Below are positions 20,701 to 21,904 of a stretch of DNA of 21,904 nt, in pieces. Below the pieces are notes generated by a model. It did no database searches. It saw nothing but the letters and a program-made list of their open reading frames with translations, and was not told the origin of the DNA. A program made the translations under genes and the position numbers. The stretch is taken from positions 1-21,904 of the IMG/VR virus record IMGVR_UViG_3300020438_002995; one strand, 5' to 3'. Position 1 is the first letter of the stretch; each line of letters opens with the position of its first letter. The DNA is from a virus.

Positions 20701-21904
20701 TGATGTATTTGTAGGTAGGACACCTGCTATACCATTTACAATTGGAGCTGCTACTTTTGATCCTACTACAGGTTTGATGACAGCTACTATAGGTCATCAT
20801 AATCTTAAGCAAGGACATAGTGTTAGATTAGCAACTAATTCTATTGTATTCACATGTTACTTGGATGCTCATAACAGCACTCATGCTTATCCTAGAGCAA
20901 CAGGATCTAATTATTCTGGCAATAATGGTGCTGACCCATTCCATAATACATCAATAGAAATTTTATCTGTAACAGATACTACCATCACCTTTAATGTTGG
21001 TGCTGGATCTATCTCAGATCAGAGTGCACATATCTATATCCCTAATGCAGGGATGACTCCAACTAATGTTAATCATAATCCTACTACAGGTGTTATGGTC
21101 GTTAGCGTACCTAATCATGGAATGGATGATGGAGATTATATTAAGATAGATGATAATGGATTAACATTTACATGTGCTTTAGATCAGTATGCAACTAATC
21201 ATTCATATCCACGTCCTTCCGATCCTGCTTCAGGATCATGGTTGAAGATTTCTAATGTAACTACAAGCACATTTGAAATTACAGTTAACACAACTATACC
21301 TCAAAGTAATACAGACACTCATCTATTTGTATCTGCTGTAGGTAACTGTATTACTAGAGCACAGGTTGTAAGTGGCGGTGTTTATAACCATACTTACTCA
21401 ACATCCGTTACTGATAGTTTACGTCATGCTGGTGATAGTATAAGACTCGCAGATGATTCTCTAACATTCCGTTGTGATGAAGATGGTCAGTCAAGTGACC
21501 ACACTTATCCAAGAGCAGCTACAACATCCGTAACACCTAGTGATGTATCTTATGATCCTAATATAGGACATCTTAAGTTTACTGTTGCTAATCATAATTT
21601 CTTACCTTACTCATATGTTAAGATTGCAGATAACTCTTTGACATTCACATGTAAGAAAGATGCTGATGCGACTGACCACACATATCCAAGATCTACCGAC
21701 CCTGTAAGTGGTAAGTGGATGATGATTCATGATGTAACTACAGACACATTTACTGTTGAAGTATTAGATGTTATTCCATCTACAAATACTACAATTCATT
21801 CAATTGGTAATATTGCTGCAAACTGTATTACACATAAGAAGGATTACTTCTATGATACAAATATTCCTATCTACGAAGTAGGTAAGACAGATCATACTCC
21901 TACA
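2741..21904 (+). CDS. Giant gp7-like baseplate wedge protein, partial (no stop in window)
   Basis: One frame is open from ATG 2741 to the last base, 6388 codons, and its 3' end is missing. The mass would exceed roughly 0.65 MDa. An in-frame TAG at 2738-2740 fixes the start; the ribosome binding site is poor (only AAG at 2734-2736). Landmarks resembling the C-terminal part of T4 gp7 (baseplate wedge) are LVNFLFEYYKSQ near 27-39, DFYISKGTE at 703-711 with YLFKILFGENV at 716-726, and SYVVQ...NNHPAGF at 3555-3580. Between and after them, in order: GxGY repeats (305-625), an SH3-like module (968-1013), GxGY repeats (1134-1350), YHYH-type domain (1352-1562), EF-hand loop (1622-1633), GxGY (1675-1830), propeller-like (1848-2225), LamG-like (2226-2435), a PxHTxG pair (2676-2793), cupredoxin-like (2950-3030), GxGY (3128-3330), helical repeats (3994-4330 and 4684-5285), LamG-like (4464-4622 and 5288-5490) and Cys-Asp-His repeats (5492-end). 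Stretches between these are beta-rich with no named domain. No frameshift was seen. The gp7 assignment is by remembered motifs and gene order. Alternatively it is an unassigned giant virion structural protein. Confidence 0.85.
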   Translation, partial: MPITKNINVSDRVENQLPEFIRQEDRQLVNFLFEYYKSQEKTGRPYDILNNLLRYLDLDSYTSEQLASATELLKDIGVYDKKIEIESINGFKEQDGSIMIDNEVIYYESVTRGPDVIITPGLSYPQFNKKKQQLENPFNLFDGTLKNFPLSFLGTPVAPTSADHLIVVTYNNMKVPGVDYFVEGQNIRFTDAPRDQVGSDDSEFTEITYLVGYSDQTIKTADAIPYQEWQNTKIYPLRISGVSYTPTSEVGLIINKNGRLQIPYEDFTVFEDTIVFKNEIGAADDIHIRSVEYIPPSYGSGASAIAKVSDTGTITSLITKSGGSKYRLDFAPKVTITSTSGKNSTARSLIGGIKDINLIDGGQGYTSYNPPIPIVAAPGNSNGTSAKLSLTVDDTTGMIDSITITDSGSGYDFIPAISFKNPSGADIGTPTIDSEGRVNIGSIVVNEMGTGYSNPPVVYIDEAPIGGINAQAISRINQDGQVYEIQIVNRGRGYVTPPRVKIIDPVGAQILDVTVASGSVTNIEMLTGGQGYTDAPSVYIVDDRKDGYGEPIGGIGAKAAATIFNGEITDINITDFGSGYSETEPPKIYIAEPKAARSSVDVGFDQVTGFDILEDGAGYSPSAFLGCARGVSGAVGYDNLHNEIYAGEAALRQTNHHSGAAVTNLDSLFIKEVFDKFRRQYLPTLDIDFSKVNPVQVIKNISDFYISKGTELATQYLFKILFGENVSLYYPKDEIISPSHATWVVDTILRAELIEGDPANLIDSQVNQYADDVDSSVTNASALIENVITIIEGTDTIYELAISEETLTGNFIIPYKTRLVEPLTTSGQIITVDSTIGWPERNGTIRINDVEQVQYKEKSLNQFIECTRSKNGIVEDWDPGTIIQSDIFVYVNQGTSTECKLRILGIAEAGTTVLNDTGSYYIAGDKLKVANLGSTAEELRLQSWLYNVKKLIQVTTITPGGVNNQTATVVCNNPHGLLVSDQVTIYGANPVVYNGTFTVTSRIDQFTFSYQINTPTDLVPQGNILLSVDLNRGKSDITSINNVVSEFTTNIQNAFFNDNYVYVAASGLPNYKIGPFTGSALIPGNQRKLLRFPRIVQTISERKTIDPGTPIGAWVNGVSIWSYKSREFIQYGPLTSITVTNVGESYDAGAKPNVEITGGGGTGATAEVIVNGSLVSFDMTTEGTGYTESPLVSIVGGGGSGATAQAVITGGRVTRILVEQPGTGYTTQPLVSITGGNGTGATATANVRGSISSVNITNFGNGYTSLPSVKVNSGEGALAQPIVINGRIVSIAIINSGESYTTAPNIIINGDGFGAIAKATIGTVGEDRGRVLGVTITNKGIGYTQGLTTVRLEAVGQLASFTPTVYQWNKNLEYELGANGDKFDDARGYVFTGYNNQFGGEYAHLSDPKELRYVVGDNVFLNPVTQNFQELAANYLHSPIIGWAFDGNPIYGPYGYIDPTDQNSGIRRMRTSFKLKSNVVYDEATNPNPSRVDGPPIATYAPGTFVDDYYYDFQSGDLDNYNGRFCKTPDFPDGVYGYFVTIDASDAGIPEYPYIMGPQFNSLPDSWNFSQLATQENIPDGVVRYRDPYTDVDIDVDRQPNQEADVFTTEIEGYPIIFEIQDSNNDGLIDANEQQELLQMSEESTLQIYDYFPRVSEESRVDIEVDTTTQFENAQIDGFVIENPGVSYQVNDTVFFDNENTGGFGASALIESVKGQAIIGYTKSIIGDRCYGNITTSVGHELRQQDEIIVNSRPVIDNTSKTYKVKVVAGVERINVTQAGTGYNTDIPPTFELITTSGQDAELQLVLEGTGQINSINIINSGNGYSSTTPPQIRVSHPQQFKKTRYWLTEYTEAAGSVSVWDSWTTADRVTYICGSVLETDGDQSAILAKFDDLGQLVWERNLIPQNSGTKKMEFVKMYIDESLENDVIYLVGQTYDPNNAAYNPDVWLGQYKSGFNNANAPDGILQWQRSIAGISGLARRDYVTSIALDQEKRIYIAGYTDSNSPDPDDMWIIQCDMDGDLVEKRKIASADDSEMINQIKWISDDRFFFVGVNKQNNDCIFGVFFYDGANIEIEYIRQIPTIGGYVRNPQFVIDEYNDVLLIWDVYNSATTKYEKIQLNKFPISTANTAWEWTKTVTVSGSIDSIRHAGLNVDVFGNYSLVSDIIESENQRYSVIHYLKYDGTVIKETKVDDTVNIGFQAKSHTVDNSGDCIIAVDRRQSDQMASYRFNDVADLDYDFTKQNLATMTLHTPSNASVDASIYKFGTSSLKLSGVCPVKLPAYALQSTEWSMRAWMAMATAHHASTTKPLLFDVTPVAGDSIQVELDGDSTSGNYGKVVLYVNSVQVATSVANTYWTNFGSAAWVHVTFQKREESLGLYQYEVFLNGNLVVNYQSTSDISIQDLTVAGKYSGPNTGNSFIGWIDDLVIDDVAPYTSSYTPPTAEIAITTSISDVALIKFDRKHEKRAAYTLTGLTKYTNVEFSDIETATTWVDLTVSAFSPWIVGAGGLQILDMSQTVATYIPGTYTFTSVKNEYATKTSTIPSPLGKKLTISADVISKFYLRDAGYSKIDNVLEFTFNQDVKLTKGSIIQQFTTTAGNDVVAGFGTIVDIPNADSLTNPGMGNKYKVGKIFGTFNNTDRFKTDVADVNQIAGTYFSVEEAEIPWAASTSVTTGEKRYYDKKIYQSQGTGTTGTIPPVHTGGVVTDGLINWAFVDDAGKFTVDLTEHPYPMPQYLGNDMPEWDNGKLYVVGQKVWHKLNVYVVGAGGAGVSGTTAPVHTTGAVSDGGVTWTWESTSTPISDFARTLPYDIGNNYTVQIVEIQPGSTYIPEDVVSINAGNITEADDEKSVTISGFASVKKIRITARLEKDILRTADVRTNLVYSTSLTPHRFLADEIIYTEGFQGDQFNGSFFVDQVIGSREFTFGIRDVASQDPTFDSSSIANVNIYAKHPTLEFTRNHQYVFDLSDTSNLGYYLSFSQDNQYKLEYSFNNITRSGTPGIPEAGANYPFVKFSVLGDVTNISYYFDPSRTGSTSPVGDNSFIDVITTPYEGTFAISQIISDTEFQFPLLKEPERTSAEVGTDEFGNVYSYYSTTSIRAVGPINTIKLVSPGGFYQKLPIISDIASYRQIEKITVVDGGTEYAPGVYYEVAVNGDGEGGKATITVEFDAEVGSGTITNAQVADPGKGYTIASIDIDSIPGILGQTLAGSGGAVSVVIPEEGSGASVFLTGTNIGKIKRLKNNEFGFGYSHDYTLKPEITFPVNLQLFNTSILSQIKITDPGSGYTSTPAVVIEGGGGAGAEAEAIVKNNRLSEIIIKNSGAGYSSEPVVTLKSEFNYVVNLDLNYLQFNFPHGITTGAEVQFRAEDIGNTEGELPKPSTAGLTSLVANQTYYAIAGDAAGLESDQLRFGLTSASALAGSYITFLTTGSGRQVLLTEVFGGKAIAVVETSRFLEGESVFQGPNVEQSTATGKVSTNTGWQIGPKILKIVDYTGDWAQGEKVTGEISKASGLIDNLSIARGVLNIGSLTKTPGRFIDDVGKPSEIVQKIQDSFFYQNFSYVVQSEIPITEWKTQVLENNHPAGFNMFGQLQLTGGKDVSGRKIGTEFTKQVNINNYSNVNQITSFGAAQPIYTDYNNTEVLFRKKRLTSSEEILTSIVKKLDSVQDQFDGIKKSFPITVEGETVIIKDNQLMITLNGVIQSPGESYQVVGGNLVFAEPPKPPSKVNYRTLTVTPTIIYRIALYDGFGTSNYGIFPTLGQQVQGQNTDTIATVIDSGTNHIDVISLTGTFDLNEQIKRGELFVALIESVTALSSPTIFEFGEAITNLEGDTAYIEETNIDNAGNITDRLVVSKTSGTPKFETGIFDLRLNEMVYSASSKIAGQITFIAPYEDPINNEVVEELIINKGTTFFGLLFERLVSLTNPNVILDDISQSSITPTELYDAEQRINADFLNFEEVRTTEVTYSAITGGTLSEGMIIRNKKTFYGNPVSTFHTIASNRFLDAKRTIANNKQELIDFAEASIAIDYPDYYFPSDVITNSWSRFKDAYRMIQKNKAMIAGMAFDDMKTQYPSSSIPSDAKCKRDLEYFIDAVSIDIYAGGNRYSRKFTLQYFDSQGVFQYVDGEKAETRFAYEKAKDRMKAAITNQYSGTINAVNSGDSWTGYQDLTITADPNPGGNYGSTGSNTANDGVDNCTDVQAAITTLWEFVDEALNNSSIADIPSESLGTYSPHQEKCRRDLGYFIDAIAEDVGQGGNYNTVEFTKKFFNADGTPLTNGVVGEEAEAVHAFTTAGTLMYNAINNLMYWKDLSGVGYNLNDPTTYSGGVAPANRYDANYASGNNQDVNNCANVKSYIDTLKAIATTAMTAGNLTNVNALSSITDGTFQDSETVRTTKIGYKNKGTGLFITGEQIKGVSSGAIFEAIGVNSGLGWLFAGTVTGTFNQDEYITNSTLTTTNCTQSVIVKKAELSGTKSVYIPANGVLSSPASDDYAFGTGDFTLSGWFRPANNVGTQYLWDFRRLDATSGLNIRMDGQAIKVYNGTTLGLSSGNVVTTTGAWTHIAVVRTSGITQLYVNGAQLGGNYVDTNDYLYAALYLGCDFNQGSHWTGHVDNILVKKGVSDYSTGFTVPTQVDYTETGIVFGLDGEAPFILSTEETYAQYSGQRSSSATAKKIDYADRAVITEDVDISRQEYRDCADMIDLNAAYIAEEAVGRMKAAFGDFVIRGDVPAQNSYGGTNTCIRDTKDYILGAIIKDLHEGGNYHTIYTARTYLTTSGQLDHIKEEILQSLYTWNEVGKIAKEIITTTSTTLTGTYTTRYRIPNNFSSPAASAVQDELDTLVNDLLKVIAPNDQRFREGGFQLWKNRDYIAEEVAGFIQNKYQQTIDGVVFDFLEMPGYGQPYCERDIKDFILPGVMSDLVTGGTYQTQAVIDKYLDNNENILHVEHELNALNDAFAHTKMLCMKAVNNLLMSPGEVAAGLLDNDGVALSAPAWSHDDYHAPLYTTQSAYRDSTITLDTEGYPNAATRANPDRYLDAADILAHNKSLIAREVVSCMNDLSKYENLAIPGGHVNCEDDVLDMIEAMVHDLRLDCNEKVWDASALYVETENNSLKHIESEWEASITVVKILRDVVTMAMRNAFGRDYIEGGENSVVEGYESNPKDTIYQLCGDAIDGNIRYIAEQAVAAGLVQFPNLAIPGGPSNCVHDVTDILRALVFNLKYGGNNWLQYASEFYTSYNGNLDHITNAPTESNWIINKAKEYAVRAMKGQVIANDAGHFADQRIYDAVLRPTTALVTSSVDGPTATDFNNLLTRSFDSGESKISTVDVANGVAPGEDAVFRVVTKLPTSPIDGVIFEAGGTDAGVWFGVRDSGTYLRLRAGNGANAYSAGASYASDTGLAMLDLQISNLSTYFDGGDHELVWQIAIGGNQASGKGRVELWIDGTSVGSASTPGSGYTGLSGGTGIFAGSNFAGFGIMGGNQVTNGEASASVINTFKVNVGPAPTIKYDVSAAAYDSSTGDLVLDVGSHNHTEGTFLRLATDSINFTCNMDNNVSTHSYPRSGDPAGNTAVEVLEVYGTEYKATAATYTPDDGIMKLTIPSHGMTNHSTHTVTNSAYDPTSGVLQLTIPSHGFKTGDQIRIENGALVFTCSQDNHASKHGYPRPKDPAGDQWLLIESVISADTFTVNVGSTPKVEYDISDATYDQNTGELEMEIGQHRFVGASTHVASFAEYNADKGTLKLTVSGHKIAPGEQIQILENSMTFTCSMDNHYSDHVYPRSSDPCTRKWLDVIESDIPGGTFVVNVGKSPIKGFVPTAANFNTTTGALQLFVGSHTLAVGTNIKLAQGSLTFTCDMDDHATLHSYPRSKDPVHNEPIAITATTSDSITVNVGTTPQVRYNISNATFTGNNGKLVLTTDRKFGFRDSSIHSISNATFDGMTGLMRLTVANHGFSEGDNIKLDNGAVTFTCSMDNHATTHAYPRSTDQMSGKWMAVRNVSLDSFDVFVGRTPAIPFTIGAATFDPTTGLMTATIGHHNLKQGHSVRLATNSIVFTCYLDAHNSTHAYPRATGSNYSGNNGADPFHNTSIEILSVTDTTITFNVGAGSISDQSAHIYIPNAGMTPTNVNHNPTTGVMVVSVPNHGMDDGDYIKIDDNGLTFTCALDQYATNHSYPRPSDPASGSWLKISNVTTSTFEITVNTTIPQSNTDTHLFVSAVGNCITRAQVVSGGVYNHTYSTSVTDSLRHAGDSIRLADDSLTFRCDEDGQSSDHTYPRAATTSVTPSDVSYDPNIGHLKFTVANHNFLPYSYVKIADNSLTFTCKKDADATDHTYPRSTDPVSGKWMMIHDVTTDTFTVEVLDVIPSTNTTIHSIGNIAANCITHKKDYFYDTNIPIYEVGKTDHTPT
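3653..4615 (+). repeat. GxGY repeat block 1 (8 units) in giant protein
   Basis: Residues 305-625 hold about eight tandem units of 38-48 residues. Each ends in a Gly-x-Gly-Tyr turn followed by a Pro and a beta strand. The key Tyr are at about 325, 365, 411, 452, 494, 532, 580 and 619; the first has GGSKY instead of GxGY. Typical units read IxxIxIxxxGxGYxxPPxVxI. The pattern suggests short beta strands stacked in a solenoid or chain of small beta modules; this is inference from periodicity. Similar units are common in marine phage structural proteins. Confidence 0.8.
4742..4945 (+). other. gp7-like core landmark (FYxSKG ... LFKxL)
   Basis: Residues 668-735 include EVFDKFRRQYLP (672-683), a predicted helix, then NISDFYISKGTE (700-711) and YLFKILFGENVSLYYP (716-731). 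From memory, T4 gp7 has DFYSTKGIE followed by YKFLFKVLYNEEVEIE in its C-terminal part, with the same order and spacing. This is the strongest residue-level reason to call the giant protein gp7-like. A profile search against gp7 would decide it. Confidence 0.65.
5642..5779 (+). other. NPHGL...YNGTFTV small beta module
   Basis: Residues 968-1013 read TVVCNNPHGLLVSDQVTIYG, then YNGTFTVT and FTFSYQ. This resembles the common phage tail module HGLxxGDxVxIxGA...YNGTxTVxxV...FTY, probably an SH3-like small beta barrel. It is a single copy, and its HGxxxGD half resembles the first half of the Cys-Asp-His repeats at the far C-terminus. Function unknown; likely structural spacer or adaptor. Confidence 0.5.
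6140..6790 (+). repeat. GxGY repeat block 2 (6 units)
   Basis: Residues 1134-1350 hold six units with a period of 37-43 residues. The Tyr are at 1146, 1186, 1225, 1263, 1300 and 1343. The first three units are most alike, each with a GGxGxGATA turn after the strand, and the DNA is also visibly similar between them, suggesting recent duplication or homogenisation. Two units have GESY in place of GxGY. Confidence 0.82.
6794..7426 (+). other. YHYH-type domain in giant protein
   Basis: Residues 1352-1562. The hallmark is GWAFDGNPIYGPYGY at 1442-1456, matching the GxAxDGxPIYG signature of the YHYH family. Downstream are a DLDxxNG element (DLDNYNGRF at 1517-1525) and YGYFVTID (1536-1543), in the family order. 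A literal YHYH tetrad is not visible; NYLHSP at 1434-1439 occupies the corresponding place. The biochemical role of this family is not established. Upstream FGGEYAHLSDPKELRY is probably part of the same module. Confidence 0.65.
7604..7639 (+). other. EF-hand/dockerin-like calcium-binding loop
   Basis: Residues 1622-1633 read DSNNDGLIDANE, a textbook 12-residue EF-hand loop: Asp at 1, Asn at 3, Asp at 5, Gly at 6, Ile at 8, Asp at 9 and Glu at 12. The following QQELLQMSEE is a plausible exiting helix. Only one loop is seen, so it may be a lone dockerin-type site. Ca2+ binding is inferred from the ligand pattern. Confidence 0.65.
7763..8230 (+). repeat. GxGY repeat block 3 (3 degenerate units)
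   Basis: Residues 1675-1830 carry GVSY (Tyr 1688), GTGY (1782) and GNGY (1825). The first two are separated by a beta-rich insert of about 55 extra residues, while the last two have the normal 43-residue spacing. The block bridges the EF-hand segment and the propeller-like domain. Confidence 0.6.
8282..9415 (+). other. Beta-propeller-like (SBBP-type) region
   Basis: Residues 1848-2225 contain recurring blades of the type VTSIALDQEKRIYIAGYTDS followed by DDMWIIQCDMDGDLV (about 1985-2024). Weaker copies are TYICGSVLETDGD...ILAKFDDLGQLVWER (about 1871-1901) and VIYLVGQTYDP...DVWLGQYKSG (about 1928-1955). This is the pattern of SBBP beta-propeller repeats (I/L-A-x-D...I/V-Y-I/V-x-G-x-T...D-x-W-x-x-x-x-D-x-x-G). 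Later blades (FFFVGVNKQNNDCIFGVFF, VDVFGNYSLVSD) are more diverged, so the blade number is uncertain. A protein- or glycan-contact surface is likely; no catalytic residues are evident. Confidence 0.55.
9416..10045 (+). other. LamG/concanavalin-like domain 1
   Basis: Residues 2226-2435 show the jelly-roll lectin pattern: FGTSSLKLSG, then STEWSMRAWM, AWVHVTFQKR, YEVFLNGNLV and a closing FIGWIDDLVIDD. This order (SLxLxG, WSxxxW, WxHVxxxR, xVFLNG, GxIDDxxI) is typical of the LamG-type jellyroll fold, often sugar-binding in phage tail proteins. It follows the propeller-like region directly. Confidence 0.7.
10766..11119 (+). repeat. Pair of PxHTxG...DGxxxW modules
   Basis: Two copies about 80 residues apart: RYYDKKIYQSQG...PPVHTGGVVTDGLINWAF (about 2676-2713) and YVVGQKVWHKLNVY...APVHTTGAVSDGGVTWTW (about 2747-2791). 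The motif Y-x-x-x-x-x-Y, P-x-H-T-x-G, D-G-x-x-x-W recurs in many phage tail fibre proteins and resembles small carbohydrate-binding modules. Sugar binding is inference. Confidence 0.5.
11588..11830 (+). other. Cupredoxin-like module lacking metal ligands
   Basis: Residues 2950-3030 include RNHQYVFDLSDTSNLGYYLSF, then SGTPGIPEAGANYPFVKFSV and ISYYFDPSR. The order xHxYxFDxSDxSNxGxxLxFS...GTPG...AGAxY resembles a plastocyanin-like module frequent in marine T4-like phage structural proteins, where the end normally has a Cys/His pair (YYYC..H). Here the end is YYFDPS, so a copper site is not expected. Recognition is from memory and tentative. Confidence 0.35.
12122..12730 (+). repeat. GxGY repeat block 4 (4 units)
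   Basis: Residues 3128-3330 carry GTEY (Tyr 3139), GKGY (3186), GSGY (3282) and GAGY (3321). Between Tyr 3186 and 3282 lies an extra segment of about 55 residues. Units near 3273-3330 are the most regular and include GGGGAGAEAEAI, as in block 2. Confidence 0.65.
13322..13510 (+). other. Second gp7-like core landmark (SYVV...HPAGF)
   Basis: Residues 3528-3590 read GRFIDDVGKPSEIVQKIQDS, FFYQNFSYVVQSEIPITEW (3549-3567) and LENNHPAGFNMFGQL (3572-3586). From memory, T4 gp7 has SYYVMKIKSNLPSSRWKSDV...HPVGF close behind its FYSTKG segment. The S-Y-x-V...I/L-P-x-x-x-W...H-P-x-G-F order matches. In T4 the two landmarks are about 130-150 residues apart; here they are about 2850 apart, with all the intervening domains between them. 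Confidence 0.55.
14720..15730 (+). repeat. Bipartite helical repeats, block A
   Basis: Residues 3994-4330 are predicted mainly helical, unlike the rest of the protein. Units have helix 1 with an Asn then hydrophobic-Ala (NKQELIDFAEASI near 4006; NKAMIAGMAF near 4049), followed by helix 2 beginning CxRD and ending GGN (CKRDLEYFIDA at 4076-4086 with GGN at 4094-4096; CRRDLGYFIDA at 4229-4239 with GGNY at 4247-4250). The C-x-R-D...G-G-N element recurs in block B. Function unknown. Confidence 0.65.
16130..16606 (+). other. LamG/concanavalin-like domain 2
   Basis: Residues 4464-4622 give the clearest jelly-roll lectin signature in the protein: TGDFTLSGWFRP (4487-4498), GAWTHIAVVRTSG (4548-4560), TQLYVNGAQLGG (4562-4573), YLGCDFN and HWTGHVDNILVKKG (4597-4610). 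It sits between the two blocks of helical repeats as if inserted. Glycan or cell-surface binding is likely by family but not shown by the sequence. Confidence 0.8.
16790..18595 (+). repeat. Bipartite helical repeats, block B
   Basis: Residues 4684-5285 hold four further units. Helix 1 copies: NAAYIAEEAVGRM (from 4694), NRDYIAEEVAGFI (4855), NKSLIAREVVSCM (5033) and NIRYIAEQAVAAG (5165). Helix 2 copies: CIRDTKDYILGAIIKDL with GGNY (4731 on), CERDIKDFILPGVMSDL with GGTY (4893), CEDDVLDMIEAMVHDL (5062) and CVHDVTDILRALVFNL with GGNN (5193). Successive conserved Cys lie 162, 169 and 131 residues apart. Each unit alternates N-x-x-x-I-A-x-E and C-x-x-D, with GGN/GGT closing three of the four. Likely an alpha-helical spacer or oligomerisation rod. 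Confidence 0.75.
18602..19210 (+). other. LamG/concanavalin-like domain 3 (diverged)
   Basis: Residues 5288-5490 carry AVFRVVTKLPTSPIDGVIFE, VWFGVRDSGTYLRLRAGN, HELVWQIAIGG, GRVELWIDGTSVG and a Gly-rich closing strand ASVINTFKVNVG. The order fits a jellyroll lectin-like fold, with the WIDG turn as the best mark, but it lacks the WxHV element of domain 2. It directly precedes the Cys-Asp-His repeats. Confidence 0.5.
19214..21904 (+). repeat. Tandem C-x2-D-x5-H-x-YPR repeats (at least 9)
   Basis: From residue 5492 to the window end the protein is an array of units of roughly 60-115 residues. Each unit has a strand pair with HGxxxGDxIxL, then LTFTC-x2-D-x5-H-x-Y-P-R, usually DP soon after, then a strand ending TVNVG. 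The conserved Cys are at 5535, 5637, 5752, 5839, 5954, 6039, 6145, 6245 and 6304. In every unit Asp is at Cys+3 and His at Cys+9; an extra His is at Cys+5 in five of nine. Strict Cys/Asp/His conservation in otherwise variable units suggests a metal site or a structural lock; this is inference. The array is cut by the window edge. Similar repeats occur, to my recollection, in large marine phage structural proteins, without assigned function. Confidence 0.85.

Noticed and set aside
19214-21904. CRISPR-like or DNA-level tandem array
   Set aside because: Periodicity is at the protein level, unit lengths vary from 59 to 115 codons and the reading frame is kept; there are no short identical repeats with unique spacers.
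2741-21904. Frameshift, intron or split gene inside the giant frame
   Set aside because: Reading the frame across the window showed no stop and no point where motif continuity jumps to another frame.

Overview
The window reads as the baseplate region of an AT-rich, T4-like contractile-tailed phage. The closest match in style is the marine cyanophage/pelagiphage group. This rests on an adjacent gp25-gp6 pair whose residues match the T4 families, on two exact T4-type late promoter octamers (TATAAATA), and on tail and marine-phage repeat families. No host genes, RNA genes, CRISPR arrays or mobile elements were seen. All supported genes are on the + strand.

Layout. Bases 6-143 encode a 45-residue, very basic protein. 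A late promoter follows at 155-162. Next come gp25 (200-613) and gp6 (615-2735), separated by one base. A second TATAAATA lies inside the 3' end of gp6 at 2672-2679. From 2741 a single frame stays open to the last base (21904): 6388 codons with no stop, so the real protein is longer still. About 87% of the window is this one gene.

The giant protein looks like a gp7-type baseplate wedge subunit that has been hugely expanded. Short landmarks resembling the C-terminal part of T4 gp7 occur near residues 17-50, 700-726 and 3545-3580. They are separated by arrays of GxGY repeats, a YHYH-type domain, an EF-hand loop, a beta-propeller-like segment and a LamG/concanavalin-like domain. After the last landmark come more than 2800 further residues: bipartite helical repeats, two more LamG-like domains, and at least nine copies of a unit carrying C-x2-D-x5-H-x-Y-P-R.

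How the parts fit. gp25, gp6 and gp7 build the T4 baseplate wedge, so the three large genes here probably form one late-expressed wedge operon. The giant protein probably links wedge assembly to surface-exposed modules that could bind host glycans or metal ions. Wedge position follows from family resemblance. The surface-binding role is inference. Family recognition is from memory of motifs, not from a search.
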